Below are positions 10,401 through 25,400 of a stretch of DNA of 64,000 nt, one piece after another. The stretch covers positions 48,608 through 112,607 of the forward strand of contig CACVBU010000749.1 of the NCBI GenBank assembly GCA_902728285.1. Direction: 5' to 3'. Source of the DNA: Clytia hemisphaerica (taxonomy: Eukaryota; Cnidaria; Hydrozoa; Leptothecata; Clytiidae). The position numbers and the translations under genes are program-made. The number at the start of each line of letters is the position of its first letter. Position 1 is the first letter of the stretch. Under the pieces are notes generated by a model that was given only the letters and a program-made list of their open reading frames with translations, searched no databases and was not told the origin of the DNA.

Positions 10401-13400
10401 CAAAGAGTGTGCGAGCGAAACGAGCTAGCGAAATTTTGGTTGAATTTATTCAATATATTCAACCTATGGAATGGCCAATTGGCTGCGGATTTTGTAATCT
10501 TCCAAAATATGTTGTTACATCTGGATCGATAATTAGTCCATTGATGTTTTGTTCCGTACTCTATTTTGACGTCATTTTGAATCAAGATAAAATAGCATAA
10601 CAACACGAATTTAGAGTTTGGTCAACTTTCAAACTAGGTACATTTTTTTAGCTCCTGCAAAATTTCAGTTTCTGGAAACATTCACGCTCGAAAAATTGGT
10701 TAGCAGGAGAGATGAATTTCGTAAACAATTGTCCATTTCCCAAATTGAATTTATTTGATATTTAATTTAGGATATGTACAATTGTGACGGATATTGAATT
10801 CTTCAAAATCTGCAGCTTGTTTATTTACCATCATCGGACGATTATCAAGGGTTGTCTTGTCAACATCTTAAAAATCAAGGAGATGAAATTTGGAACTGTT
10901 TCTGTTTATTGGAATGAATACTTACTTGTTCATGGAAGTTTTTACCGAATCAGCATATTCGCACTCAGAAATATGATAAACAACAAGGATGGGGTCCGTA
11001 AACAATAGATCGTTGCAAAGGTTGAATTTATTAGATATATTCAATCTATGGAACGGCCAATTGGTTGCGGAAATTCAAATTCTCAAAAATATGCTGATAT
11101 TTCAATGTTTGGTCACACATCTGACTCGGTCATTGGATCATTGATCTTTTGTTCCGGACTCTATTGTGACGTCATTTTGAATCAAGATAATAGCATAACA
11201 ACAATAATTTAGAGTTTTGATTTTATCATCTTTCAAACTGGATACATAAGCAACCTGCTGGGAAAATCGTTTAACTCGTATCAATTCGCTCAAGAAATCG
11301 GGTAGCAACAAGGATGAAATTCGTAAACAATTGTGTTTCCCAAATTGAATTTATTCAATATATTTAATCTGTGGAACGCACAATTGTGGCGGATTTTTAA
11401 TTCTCAATTTGTTTTATGATATGTTGTGTTTTGTTCCACATTCTATTTTGATGCCATTTTGAATCAATATAAAAATAGCATAACAACACGAATTTAGAGT
11501 TTGGTCAACTTTCAAACTAGGTACATTTTTTTAGCTCCTACATAATTTCAGTTTCTGAAAACATTCACGCTCGAAAAATTGGTTAGCAGGAGAGATGGAG
11601 TTCGTAAACAATCGCCCATTCCCTAAATTAAATTTATTTGATATTCAATCTAGGATATGTACAATTGTGACGGATATTGAATTCTTCAAAATCTGCAGCT
11701 TGTTTATTTACTATTATCGGACGATTATCAAGGGTTGTCTTGTCAACATTGAATAATCGAGGAGATAAATTTGGAATAGTTTTTTTGTGTATTGCGCGAA
11801 CTGTAAAACAACTAAAAATAATACTTTCTCATGGTAGTTTGCGTCGAATAACACCGGATCGACATAATCGCACTCAGAAATATGTTAAGCAACAAGGATG
11901 GGGTCCGTAAACAATGGATCGTTGCAAAGGTTGAATTTATTCAATATATTCAATCTATGGAATGGCCAATTGGTTGCAGATTTTGAAATCTTCTAACACC
12001 TGCTGATATTTCAATGTTTGGTCACACATCTGGCTAAGTCATTGGCCTATTGATCTTTTGTTTTAGATTCTACATAAAGTACATAATATTTGATAAAAAT
12101 CCAACGATTTATCGGGTTTGCCTCATCAATATTTTAAAATCAACGAAATTAAATTTGGGATCATTTTTGTGTATTGCATGAATGAGGTCCATAAACATTT
12201 GCGTGGTTTGAAAAATAGCATGATGAATGTTTTGTTCCGGACTCCATTTTTGACGTTATTTCGAAGCCAGATAAATAGCATGACATTAAGAAATCAGAAT
12301 CTTGGTAATTTTTAACAGGTTACATCGGTCAAGCACCAGGGAAAATTGTAAAACTTTTATATAAATGTCAATTAGCTCAAGAAATTGGTTAGCAGCAAGG
12401 ATGGGATCCATAAACAATTGAGTATTGCCAAGGTTAAATTTATTACGCACGGAGCGAGCGTAAGCGAGCGGAGTGCGACTCTTTTGGCAAACGCATGCGC
12501 GTAAGCAAAATTTACAAAATTTCAATGATATGCGGGCCCTAAAAATGGAAATTCAGTTTTTTTTCACGATTTTTTTCGTCTAGCCGCTATTCCAACATGT
12601 TTAGCCTCTAGAATGGTTCAACTTTGAAAATTTCGTGAAAATTAGCGTTTTTAAGGTGGTCGTTTTTAAGGTGGTCGCTGAGATAGGATCATCTTTTTCA
12701 GGTCGATTTTTCAATTTTTGGTTTAAATCAAAGTTTGAACCTTGCTAAACAATATCCCGAAGTTTTATTTCATATAAAGAAGAGGATAGTCGAAAACTTT
12801 AGGTCTTTAGACACGTACCTGAGCAGATTTTGTGGTCCGCCCCAAACGCCCACTCCGCCGCCCGTCACGAAAATCGCAATATTAGCCCTTCTGGTTCTTG
12901 GAGCGACTCCAAATTTTTACTGTCGCTACTTAGAGCCACAAAGAACATTCCCGGAAAATTTTACACCGGTACTGTTAATAGTTCCGGATTTATGACAGTC
13001 AAAACAAACCCGCCATCTTGAATTTTGTCAGATTTCAAGTGTGGATTTTTGGTAAAGGGAATGGCTGTTTCATGGCTTATTTTCTTGTAGTAAGTGATGG
13101 TTTGATGCTTCCTTTTTATATAAAGAGCTTCTCAAAACTCCAAGGAACATTTGTACTTGATAAACTTTCTAATTTCCTTCCCATTGAGATCAAATTTCAG
13201 CGCCACACAATGTGTGACAGGTACGTGTAATGTTTCTTCTGTTTTCTCTCTCTCTTTAGTTATTTAATTGATTATATATTGTTTAAAACGTCCATAACTT
13301 CTTCTTGAAGCTATCCATGCACATTTAGTTGGATTTTGATAGTCATATAGTTGATTTTGGTGTATTTCGGGGTTTTCGCAAAAGTGAAAGTGAAAGTGCT

Positions 13401-16400
13401 CTTTATTAGACTTGAGCGCAGGTTGTATTTCAAGTAATAGGGATAAAAATTTGCTTTGTTACAGTGAAATGTGTTACTTTAACCAATGAAAGGGTTAGGG
13501 AATACTTTTCAATCACTTTTCACCAAATTTAAGCTTTTTCGCAAGCAAAAGTAAGGTTTACGCAACTTTTTTGTATGTTTGCGGTAATCTCAGGGTTCTG
13601 CGCGACACAATAAATTTGCTGAGACATGCAAAAGAAAATGGCTTTACTTTCTTTCTTAAGGTGAAAATTGGATCAGTGCATCAAGTTCAACTGAAATCTG
13701 TCAAAAATCCCATATTGAAAGCATTTTTTCCTCTTTCTACAGCAAAAAATAGTTTTAAGGCCAGTTTACGCAAAACAGCAAAACCGGGGGTTTTCAATCT
13801 TGTGGCGGAAGAATCTCAGGATTGGCCGGTGCTATTTACTTGGAATTTTGTACACAGCTTTCTCTTAGTGCAAGGGGTGTTTTGAGTGAAACAGATTTTT
13901 CAAAAAATGTTTTGTTGATTTCAAAATTTAAAAAAACATTTTTTTGCGTTTTTACCCCCGGTTTTTGATTTTTTTTAAAAAAAAATTTCACTCAAAACAC
14001 AGTAGATCAATATTGTAACATAACTGCCAAATATCAAAATCTAACTCCATCTGGTTGTTGAGATTCTTCTGCCACAAGATTTTGATATCTATTTTTAAAA
14101 ATGACGTCATGACCCCCGTCTTTGAAATTTCTAACATTTTTTTCTATTTTTAGATCAAGATAATAATGAAGTATCATGATACAAAATTTCAAGAATATAT
14201 CATTTATACATTTTGAGATATTTCAATTTGAATATTTTTTGACATTTTCAAAAAGTTTGTTAACGACCACCTTAAGAGAAGTCGTTGCAGTGTCAATCTT
14301 TCGCAAATTTAAAAACCCACTTTCCCTTGGAAAAAATTGACGTTTTTTGTTTTTTTGGGACCCTTGGGGCATAAGGTACCTGTTGACCGCAAAAATTTCA
14401 AAATTCGCGAATTGACCGTTGACAACATTAGGGGTAAAGGGACCCACTGACGTCACGGGTTTGGGAAAAACTTCAAAATGCGATATCTCGAGTTTGAAGA
14501 AGAGTTGAGAGGTCGTTGACCCCTCATTAGATCGAGAACTTTATGGGGAATGAGATGGGAAGGTTTATAAGGCTTGAGTAGGACTTCAAAATTTGGCTGA
14601 ATTTTTAAGGCCTTAGGACGACTTTAAATAAAAATTGGTTAACATTTGGGTAAGCAGCGTGAGAAAATCAAAACAAAACAGCCGAAAAGAACTGAACTCT
14701 CGGAATAAATAATGGAAAAACGTTAAAAAAAACTATTTTTTGATGAGCTCTTACTCCATTCTTTCCAAAAAGTGAGTGAAATTAAATCTGATGAAATATA
14801 TAGAAATTATTACAAAACTACTCGACACACACGTGACACGACCCATAGCAAATAAATTAAGCTATCGGCACTTCGTTCGTGAACACCAAACAGTTTTTTT
14901 ATCAATGCATGCATAAAAACTTGAAATTCTTTAATACTTGTCAAGAATATTTTCCATAACAAAACGAGGGAATTTCAATGTCTTTGATTAAACCAGGTAA
15001 CGAGGGGTTTTTGTAAAAAGTCTCTTGTGTCTCTCCCAATCCTCCACAAAACTGTGTCTTTGACTTTTCAACATCAATTCTTCAACAATCAACACTTTTT
15101 ACTTCGAAAATTCGACACGTTTACAGCTTGACGATAGTTGAAAGTTGAGAAGTTCGCCCCAATTAGTTTTTGTTGCAAAAATGTTGTTTCAGCAGACCAT
15201 TCATAGCTTAAACCAGTATGCATTTTCTCATCTATGCATCAAAAGAAAAACATCGAAAAATGTTATCAATCTGATAGAGAAACGCAATAATGAAAAATTT
15301 CTTCTCAATCGAAAAAATACAATACATCTTCTTTTTCTGTGTATACTGTAATGTATAATAATTTCACATCTCTGAAAAAGCTGCTGCAATTATTTTGAAG
15401 CTTCTGGATCGACAAAATCTTTCTTTATTTTGATGTGCATAATTTCGGCGGGAACTTCGGTCGAATGTTTTTGTTCAAATTTAAAATTCGAATCTAGCAA
15501 GATTTTCGAACAAAAACATTCGAAATTAAAGAGACCCGGAAGTTATTTTTAATTTTTTATAATTTTGGAATTTTTGCTTCCTTTAGCTTTCCGAGTTATT
15601 ATTGATTTTCTAACTCGGGAAATTGTGCTTCCTTTAACTATCCGAGTTATTTTTATTTTTTGAACTCGGGAATTTTGGCTTCCTTTAATTAACTTTCTGT
15701 AAATAGATTAAATCTATTAAATTTTACGTTTAATAAAAAGGCTCGCCTCGCTCGTACAATATTTCTCGTATTGCACTCAAAGTCATGCGATAACTATTAC
15801 TTATTGAGTCTTCATTGGATTGGTAATCATCCATAGAATCTATCGGATCATCAATTAGAAATCGATTTCATTTCAGTAATGTTAAAAATTTATTACCCTT
15901 TCGGTGACGACATTCAGGGCCAAAATGACGTCCTCGTCACAAGATTCACAGTATTTTGAGTTTTGATCCGTTTTAAGTTGTAATTTTTAGATTTACGGAA
16001 TTTTGGATTTTCGGAATTTCTTTGGGGTTTGGGATTTTCGAAAAAAGAGTACGATATTCTTTTGAGCAGCGGATTGATAGTCTTCACCTCTTCTTACATA
16101 ACTAGTATGGGTTTGAGGCGTCTATAGAATCCTTTCGCTTTGCGAACACGAGACTCGTTCTCCGTGCGTAACCCCTTTTACGATTGATTACGCACGGAGC
16201 GAGCGTTAGCGAGCGGAGTGCGACTCTTTTGGCAAACGCATGCGCGTAAGCAAAATTTACAAAATTTCAATGATATGCGGGCCCAAAAAATGAAATTCAG
16301 TTTTTTTTCACGATTTTTTTCGTCTAGCCGCTATTCCGCCGTGTTTAGCCTGTGGAATGTTTCAACTTTGAAAATTTCGTGAAAATTAGCGTTTTTTGAG

Positions 16401-19400
16401 AAGAAGTCGTTGCAGTGTCAATCTTTCGCAAATTTAAAAACCCACTTTCCCTTGGAAAAAATTGACGTTTTTTGGTTTTTTGGGACCCTTGAGGCATAAG
16501 GTACCTGTTGACCGCAAAAATTTCAAAATTCGCGATTCGACCGTTGACAACATTAGGGGTAAAGGGACCAGATGACGTCACAGGTTTGGTAAAAAACTTC
16601 AAAATGCGATATCTCGAGTTTGAAAGGGAGTTGGAAGGTCGTTGACCCCTCATTCTATCGGGAATTTTATGGCGAATAAGATGGGAGAGTTTATAAGGCT
16701 TCAGTAGGACTTTCAAATTTGGCTGTATTTTTAGCCATTTTCAGTTGATGACGTCATCAAAACAGAAAACATGCGATATCTCGAGTTTGAAGAAGAGTTG
16801 AGAGGTCGTTGACCCCTCATTCTATCGGGAATTTTATGGGGAATAAGATGGGAGGGTTTATAAGGCTTGAGTACGATTTTCAAATTTGGCTGAATCTTCA
16901 GCCATTTTCAGTTGATAACGTCATCAAAACAAAAAAAAGCGATAACTCGAGATTGGAAAGGAATTGGGAGGTCGTTGACCCCTCATTCTATCGGGAATAT
17001 TATGGGGAATAAGATGGGATTGGAAAGGAGTTTGGAAATGGCTAACCCCTCTTTGGATCGGAAGATTTATCGACAATGCAATGGGAGAGGGTTATGGGGT
17101 TATGAGGCCTTAGGATGACTTTAAATAAAAATTGGTTAACATTTGGGTAAGCAGCGTGAGAAAATCAAAACAAAACAGCCGAAGAGAACTGATCTCTCGG
17201 AATAAATAATGGAAAAACGTTAAAAAACTATTTTTTGATGAGCTCTATCTTACTCCATTCTTTTCAAAAAGTCAGTGAAATTAAATCTGATGAAATATGA
17301 AGAAATTATTACAAAACTACTCGACACACACATGACACAACCCAAAGCATATAAATTCAGCTTTTGGCACTTTCGTTCGTGAAAACCAAACAGTTTTTTT
17401 ATCAATACAATGCATGCATAAAAACTTGAAATTCTTTAATACTTGTCAAGAATATTTTCCATAACAAAACGAGGGAAATTCAATGTCTTTGATTAAACCA
17501 TGTAACGAGGGATTTTTGTAAACGGTCTCTCGTGTCTCCTCCCAGCCAATTCTCCACAAAACTGTGTCTTTGACTTTTCAGCATCAATTCTTCAACAACT
17601 TCGAAAATTCGACACGTTTACAGCTTGACGATAAAGTTGAAAGTTGAGAAGTTCCCCATTTAGTTTTTGTGGCAAAAATGTTGTTTCAGACCATTTATAG
17701 CTATTTAAACCAGTATGCAAATTTCTCTCATCCATGCATCGAAACAAAAACATCAAAAAGTGTTATCAATCTTATAGAGAAACACGATGATGAAGAATTT
17801 TATCTCAATCGAAAAAATACAATACATCTTCTTTTTCTACGTATAATGATAATTTCACATCTCTGAAAAAGCTGCTGTAGTTATTTTGAAGCATCTGGAT
17901 CAAAAAAAATGTTTATTTATTTTGATGTGCATATTTTCAGCGGGAATGTTTTTGTTCGAATCTAACGTTCGAATCTAACAAGATTTTTGAACAAAAACAT
18001 TCGAAATTTTAGAGACCCGGAATTTCCGAGTTATTCTTTCCATCCAAGCAGATCCAAGTTAAAAAGCCGAGAAATCCCGAGTTATAACGTGATTTTACAT
18101 TTCATAAATAGGTTTATTTTGCTCCCTTTAACTTTATTTTTCATTTTTTGACTTTGGAATTTTTGGTTCCTTTAACTGTCCGAGTTATTTTTCATTTTGT
18201 AACTCGTGAATTTTTACTTCCTTTAGCTTTCCGAGTTATTTTTGATTTTCTAACTCGGGAAATTGTGCCTCCTTTAACTATCCGAGTTATTTTCCCTTTT
18301 TTAACTCGGGACTTGCTGCTTCTTTTAACTTTCTATAAATAGATTTATGTCATTATCACAGTATTCGCATTATTTCGAGCTTTGATCCGTTTTAAGTTGT
18401 AATTTTTAATTTAGATTTATGGAATTTTAGATTTTCGGAATTTCATTGGGATTTGGGATTTTCGGAAAAAAAGTACGATATTCTTTTGAGCAGCGGATTG
18501 ATCTGATAGCCTCTACCACCTCTTTTTACATAACTAGTGGGCTTGGGGCGTCGGGGGCGTCTACCCGGCGTCTATAGATAGAATCCCTTTCGCTTTGCGA
18601 ACACGAGACTCGTTCTCCGTGCGTAACCCCTTTTACGATTGATTCAATATATTTAATTTAGGGAATGCACATTTGTGGTGGATTTGGAACTCATTAAAAT
18701 TTTTTTCATATATTGTGTTTGGTTACACATCATTGCCTCGGTGATCTTTTGTTCCGGTCCAAGATAAATAACGTATCATTCACGTATTATTTTGGATAAT
18801 TTTTTGACTCTTCTCCCCCAGTTATTATTAGGAGATCCCCTGATTTGCAGTTTGCGTCAAATAATGCCGAATCAGTATATTCACAATCAGGAATAGGTCA
18901 ACAGCAAGAATGGAGTCCGTAAACTATTGTCTATTACCGAGCTTGAATTTATTCTACATATTCAATTTATGGAGTAGACAATTGATTGCGGATTTTGAAA
19001 TTCTTTAAAGCCTGCTGATATTTCAATGTTTGGTCACACATCCGGTCATTGGCTCGTTGATCTTTTGCCCGAACAAAAAAACACTCTATTTTGATGCCGT
19101 TTTGAATCAAGATAAATAGCATAACAACAAGAATTTCGCGATTTCATCTTTCAAACTAGGTACAAGCTTCTGCGAAAATTTCTTTTTCTGAAACATTCAT
19201 GCGCAAGATGTTTGTCAGCAGCAAGAATGGAGTCCGTAAACGATTGTCCATTTTCCAAGTTAAATTTTGTTAATATATTCCATTCATGGACGGACAGATT
19301 TTGTTGCAGATTTTGAAATGCTCTTAAATTGTATATAAATGTCAATTCGCTCAAGAAATTGATAAGTAACAAGGATGAAATCTGTAAACAATTGTGTTTC

Positions 19401-22400
19401 CCAAATTAAATTTATTCAATATATTTAATCTAGGGAACTCACAATTGTGGTTGATTTGAAACTCCTTAAATTTTTCTGATATATTGTGTTTGGTTACACA
19501 TTTGGCTGGGTCATTGCGTCGGTGATCTTTTGTTCCGGCCCAAGATAGACAACATAATGTCCTGAATAAAAGTCTCCGGTTATTAATCTTCGATAATTTT
19601 TTGACTCTCCTCCAGTTGTTATTAGGAGATCCCCTGATTTGCAGTTTGCGTCAAATAATGCTGAATAAGCATATTCACACTCAGAGATATGATGGGGATG
19701 GGGTCTGTAAGCAATTGCCCATTACCGAGCTTGAAATTATTCAATTCATTAATATTCAATTTTTTGAATGGGCAATTGATTGCGGACTCTGAACTCCTTT
19801 AGTTTGTTAATACCCAGCTTGTGAGGCAATAATTGTTCTATTTCAATGCAGCTACCTTTTGTTCCATATTCTATTCTGATGCTTATTTATCAATAAAATA
19901 TCAAGATAAATAGTTCATAAAAGGGTTCATCGGCCAAACACCAAGGAAAATTCCTAAACTCGTGTATAATTATCAATTCGCTCAAGAAACTCCTCTAAAT
20001 GTGTTGATATTTCGATGTTTGTTAGGTTAAATGGCTAAGAAACCTTTCGTAACAAATCCTATTTTGATTCCACTACATTCACATATAAAAAGTAAAAAAA
20101 TTGTGTACTTAAAGACTTGGATATTTCATATTTCACATTGTGTAATTATCTGTGAAGAATAGTGTTGAATCGTCATACTCACTAAGTTGGCGGAGTCCCT
20201 AAACAATTGTGTATTTCCCAAATTGAATTTATTTAATACATTCAATCTAGGAGATGCGCAATTGTCCTCAATTTTAAACCTTTCAAAATCCTCAAAGTTT
20301 ATTGTGTTTCTTACACATCTGTTTTTCTTCGATCAAAGTGGATCAGCCTAAATAGAAGGAGAAAACTTTGCAAAATACATCGATCTTTAATGATGTACAC
20401 GTTTTTTTCTAAGAAAACACTTTATAAGAATGTCCATAATGAAAATGGCCAAAAACATTAAGAATATGCTAAGGATATCATGATGATGGAATTTTGCTAC
20501 TCAAGTTAAGAATATCCATGATGAAACGGATTTTCACCATTCTTATAAAAAAAGCGTGTATTGTAAACAATATGTCATTAAGTTAGAACGTTTAGATGTA
20601 GAGACTGTTTTACAGGTTTTGACGTTTGTTGGGGATGATTGGGTCAAAATTCTTGGAATTAGGGATCAATCTTTGATTTCGATAATATATTGATGCGCAA
20701 TGAGTTCAAAACTCTGTAAAGAATTCAGATCTCATAAAAAGTATTCTCGAGAATGAAAATCTCATTAACACGCCTCTTATAAAGTACGTTTTGATCTGAT
20801 TTGAGTTCGTGAAAAAAGGCGTCCTGGATACCTTTTATCTGTAAAACCTCAAATAGTTCATTATATTCACACTAAGGAATATGATGAGCAGCAAGGGTTT
20901 AAGTCTGTAAATAATTGACCGTTTCCAAGATTGAATTTATTCAACATATTCAATCTATGGAACGGCCAATTGGTTGCGGACTTTGAAATCCTCAATAATC
21001 TGCTGATATTTCAATGTTTGGTCACACATCTGACTTGGTCATTGTCTCCGTTATCTCCGTTATCTTTTGCATAACAATAAGAATGGAAAAGGAAGTAAAC
21101 AATTGTCCGTTACCCAGATTAAATTTATTTAATATATTTAATCTATGAACGGACAATTAGTTGCGGACTTTGAACTCCCCTAAAATCTTTTGATATACTA
21201 ATGTCATCTGGCTGGGTCATTGCCTCCGTTATCTTTTGTTCCAGATTTTATTTTGAATAGCATAGCAATAAGAATTTTAATATTATTTTACAAGGGTTCA
21301 TCGGTCAAACACCAGTGGAAATTCCTTCACTCCGTTATATAGATATCAATTCGCTCAAGAAATTGGTTAGCAGGAAGGATGAAGTCTGCAAACAATTATC
21401 CATTACCGAGATTGAATTTATTCAATATATTCAATTATGGAATGGACAATTGCTCTCCATCTAGTGATTGTAATGCAGCCACCTTTTGTGCCACATTCCA
21501 TTTTGATGATATTTAAAATCAAGATAAAAAGCAAAGCAATAAGGATTGAAATATATACCTTTGAACAGTACTTTACTATAGACTCGAAACTATAATTATC
21601 AATAAAATATGTTTTATAAACAGTTTTTTTTTCGGGTTTAATGTACATTCTTCATTTTTTCTGACCATTTCTTACCTTTTCTTAAATTTATCGGCTTTGT
21701 AGCCCAAGCTAAACCACACTTAATCTTTGTATCTACAGCACACTAACAAGAATCATTTTTCTGATTTCAGAGTGGTGGATGTTGGCAGTGAATGGCGTAC
21801 TTTCAGTAACGAATCAAATGGCCAGGATCGATCACGTGTCGGTGGTAACGAGGTATGACTCATAGATTTTCATTAAAATAATTTCCTCTATAGATTGATG
21901 GTATAAAAGTTAAAAATGATCAAAAAATTTAAGCGTTATATATAATTTAATTTAAATGAATTCCTAGAAAGATTCTAGGCCTGATTTTAAGGATTTCAGA
22001 TATTAAGTGTTTGTTCTAATAAGTGTTTGTTATCAATACTTCCGAAAATCGAAAATTTTTATAACCCACCATAGTTTTTCAAGTAGCTGTAATCCAAACG
22101 TATGAAATATATTTGGTAAAAACAGAAGTTGTTATAAGTATTTGTTGGGTCGTTTTTACTATATAGAAATCGGCTCTAACCATTTCTTTGATTGTTAATG
22201 ATTAATTGGCCAAATTGGTCAACTCTGTTCTGACCAGTCTTTCAATCTTTTTCTTTTTATTGGAATAAATGGTTTGCCATTTCAACTTGATGACTTACTA
22301 TAAGATAATTTTATTTTCAATTTTTTTTGTCAATTTCATATACTTAGGTATGGATGTGGCAAATTTTTTTTATTTTCATCTAAAAGACATAAGAATAGGG

Positions 22401-25400
22401 GTTTCGCAAAGAAATCTTTTATCCAAATATAACATTTTCATTTAAATGTTTCCTTTTTACGTAAGTGCTCCCGTTTCATATCAGACACATATTTCATATC
22501 AGGACAGTGTCGGCCTATTGTTATATTATGCTGATATAAACAAAAAAATGCTTTTCTTTTCCTCTTTCTGGCCAATTTTTCTCCACATCCGTGTCAATCC
22601 AATTCCATTTAATCCCAGAAAATTGTGTAGAATACTTCTTTATGGCGACCCCGAATTTAGCGTTGTCCAAAATCATGATATATTGAGCATAACGATAAAA
22701 TTCATCTGTGATACTGGACGTTTTGGGGGACCGTTATTCTAGTCTTATGCTCCAAGTGCTCTCCTTGCTCTTTTTGTTTTTTTGTACCTACCCCGGTGGG
22801 TTGGAGGTCCTATAAATCAACCTTTGTCCGTTCGTCCGTTCGTTCGTTATTAGCTTTTTGAGATTGCCTCTTTGATTCTTTATGATTTTTTGCACAAAGA
22901 TGCATAACTATAAACCCTCAAATGTGACGGAGCGCCTGACTTTTAAAAAATAAATTTTTGGGGCAAATTTGGGCCAAAAAACGGCTAAAGAACGGGTTTT
23001 TTGGACTTTGTGAAAAATTGAATCATTAACTTTTTCTGATTTTTTGCATGAAAGTAGGGTACCATCATAGGTAAAAGATGGCTCAAGTAGATTTTTTCAA
23101 AAAAATTTTGTTGGTTCAAAAAACGCATGTTTATCTATAAGAATCACTATTGATAAGCATACATCAATGTTCTTAGCCAAATTACTCAATTTTTTGATGA
23201 GATAGATGTTTTTTTGCTCACAAAGTCTTGAATATGAAAGAATATTTCAAGAGCATGAAATTTTGGTTTTTAAGCGTTTTTTTATAAGAAACAAACGACT
23301 TTGTGTTCTGAATGATTGTTTAATGGTCACGCTCACGTAGATATCAGTTATATATGTGTTAAATGCATAACTAGGTAGGTCCATAAAAATATCACTTGTT
23401 CTTTTTGTTATCAATTATTTTCTGTAGTTAGTTTTTGTTGTTTTTTTTTGTTGTTTTTTTTTGTTTTTTTTTTGTTGTTGTTTTATATATATTTTCATTT
23501 CTTAGTCATTATTGCTCATTTTGTAAGCTCATTTGGGGTTCCTTCCTCCTGGCGGTATGATCTGGTGGTCCTTTTGCGGGAGGATAGGAACCTTTAGATT
23601 TGTACTATTTGTTCGTGTTACTATACTATAGATTAAAAAAAATCCAATGTGAAAAAGCTTGTGAATTAAAAGTGATGAGTAAGCAAACGATGTCCTTATT
23701 TAAAAACAAAACCTTTAAATTTCACCAAATGCAGGAGATTTATTATTTCAGGAACACTGAATTTTGTCTTATAGCATATTGTTTTTCCTTCATAGAACCC
23801 TTTTTTGAGTGGACAGGATTTGTCGACCATGGTGGGAACGGATCGTGCAAGTGGCTCTGGTTTAGATCTCCAGAATTATGCACGCTATCAGAATCGTAGT
23901 GGGGTAAGCTGGTTTATTTTAGGACTTACCCTAAGGTCGTGTAAGTTAGCCTCTGTCTGTTCGTTCTTTCGTTTGTAAGTCCATTTTTATAGAACAATCT
24001 TATAAGAATGATGAGGCTAAAAAAAAGACAAGAATGATTTTGACAGCAAATTTTCAAATTTACACTAAAAATAAGATCTGCCTCGTTAGAAAACTTAGAG
24101 GCTCGAAATAATGAGAGCAACCAAGCCTCAAGATAAAAATAGAAAAAAATTAATAAAATGCTATCTTCTGTAGATCAGTGGTTCAGATCGAAGCTTGTTG
24201 AATGCTATACGTGAAATTGGAACGATGGCTTCTCGAATTAACTTACCGAAGAATATCACTGTACGTATAGTTTATTGAGTCTTAAGTTCTTAGGAATGGG
24301 AGATAATTCAATTCTTACCACGCCTGTTTTTATTTTGAGCCAGAAACGAATTTATGAATTTGCACTTTTGTAGATGGCGGAGTGACTGGAAAGGATTTGG
24401 AATAACCCGCCGCTCTGACCCTCAAAATTGAGGATGGTAAAAGTGCATTATCATTGCTGATGTCAATCATAGGATTTACACAAATCAGAAATCGTTTGTT
24501 CTCTAGATATTTAAAAGGAAGGAAATCCACCATAGAATGTCCGTGAAATATATACCATGTGTTCTCTCATGTTTATAGGACCGAGCAAACTTATTATTCA
24601 AGCAAGTGCATGATCAACGAAGTTTGAGAGGTAGAAGCAATGATGCTATAGCTTCTGCATGTTTGTATATTGCTTGTCGTCAAGATGGCGTCCCTCGGAC
24701 GTTCAAAGGTGAGTAAAGGCCGTTTCTCGCGTCTTCTCTTCCTTTTAGATTCTTTGAAGCCCTCTGGTACAACTTGAGAGAAATAAACAAGGACAATCAT
24801 CGAGTTCATTATTTATAATGTGGCAGCGTCCCATTTTAAGGGAAAGTTTCGTGCCATTTACTAGCGAAGATACTATGCAAGCTTCAGCAAATTTGAATTC
24901 ATTCTCTTATCTGAATTTTCTTTTCAACAGAAATTTGTGCCATCAGCAAAATCCCGAAGAAGGAGATTGGGCGTTGTTTCAAATTAATCCTGAAAAACTT
25001 GGAAGCCAACGTTTCTGTCATCACATCAGGAGATTTCATGGTTTGTACTTTCCATTGTAGTGATAAAAAATCAGCTTTAATGATGAAAAGAATAACAAGA
25101 AGCTTCATTAGCTTAAGGATATAAAATAAGCTTTGTTTTGTTCTCCTTCAAATGACATACCATACCCTGGTATTTAAGACGGACATTTTGAAGAAGGCAA
25201 TTTTCCATTCTCGAAACCAATACTTGAAAGTTAAATTCTAGAATCTGGGAGATCTTAGGCTCACTTCAAATGAAAATTTTCCAAAGCAATTTCCAACCAA
25301 CCTTTACCGCTTAGATAAGCAGGACCTAGAATTTATGATAATTTCCTCTTGTGTGTTTCTTCATAGGACCGTTTCTGTTCAACATTGAGTTTAGCGACAC

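Noticed and set aside
13571-13885. 104-codon plus-strand ORF as the transposase of the TTAA element
   Set aside because: It is short, has no DDE-type motifs and resembles no known transposase.
22446-22742. 98-codon plus-strand ORF in a GTF2B intron
   Set aside because: No recognisable domain, chance length for AT-rich DNA, and inside the intron of a well-defined gene.
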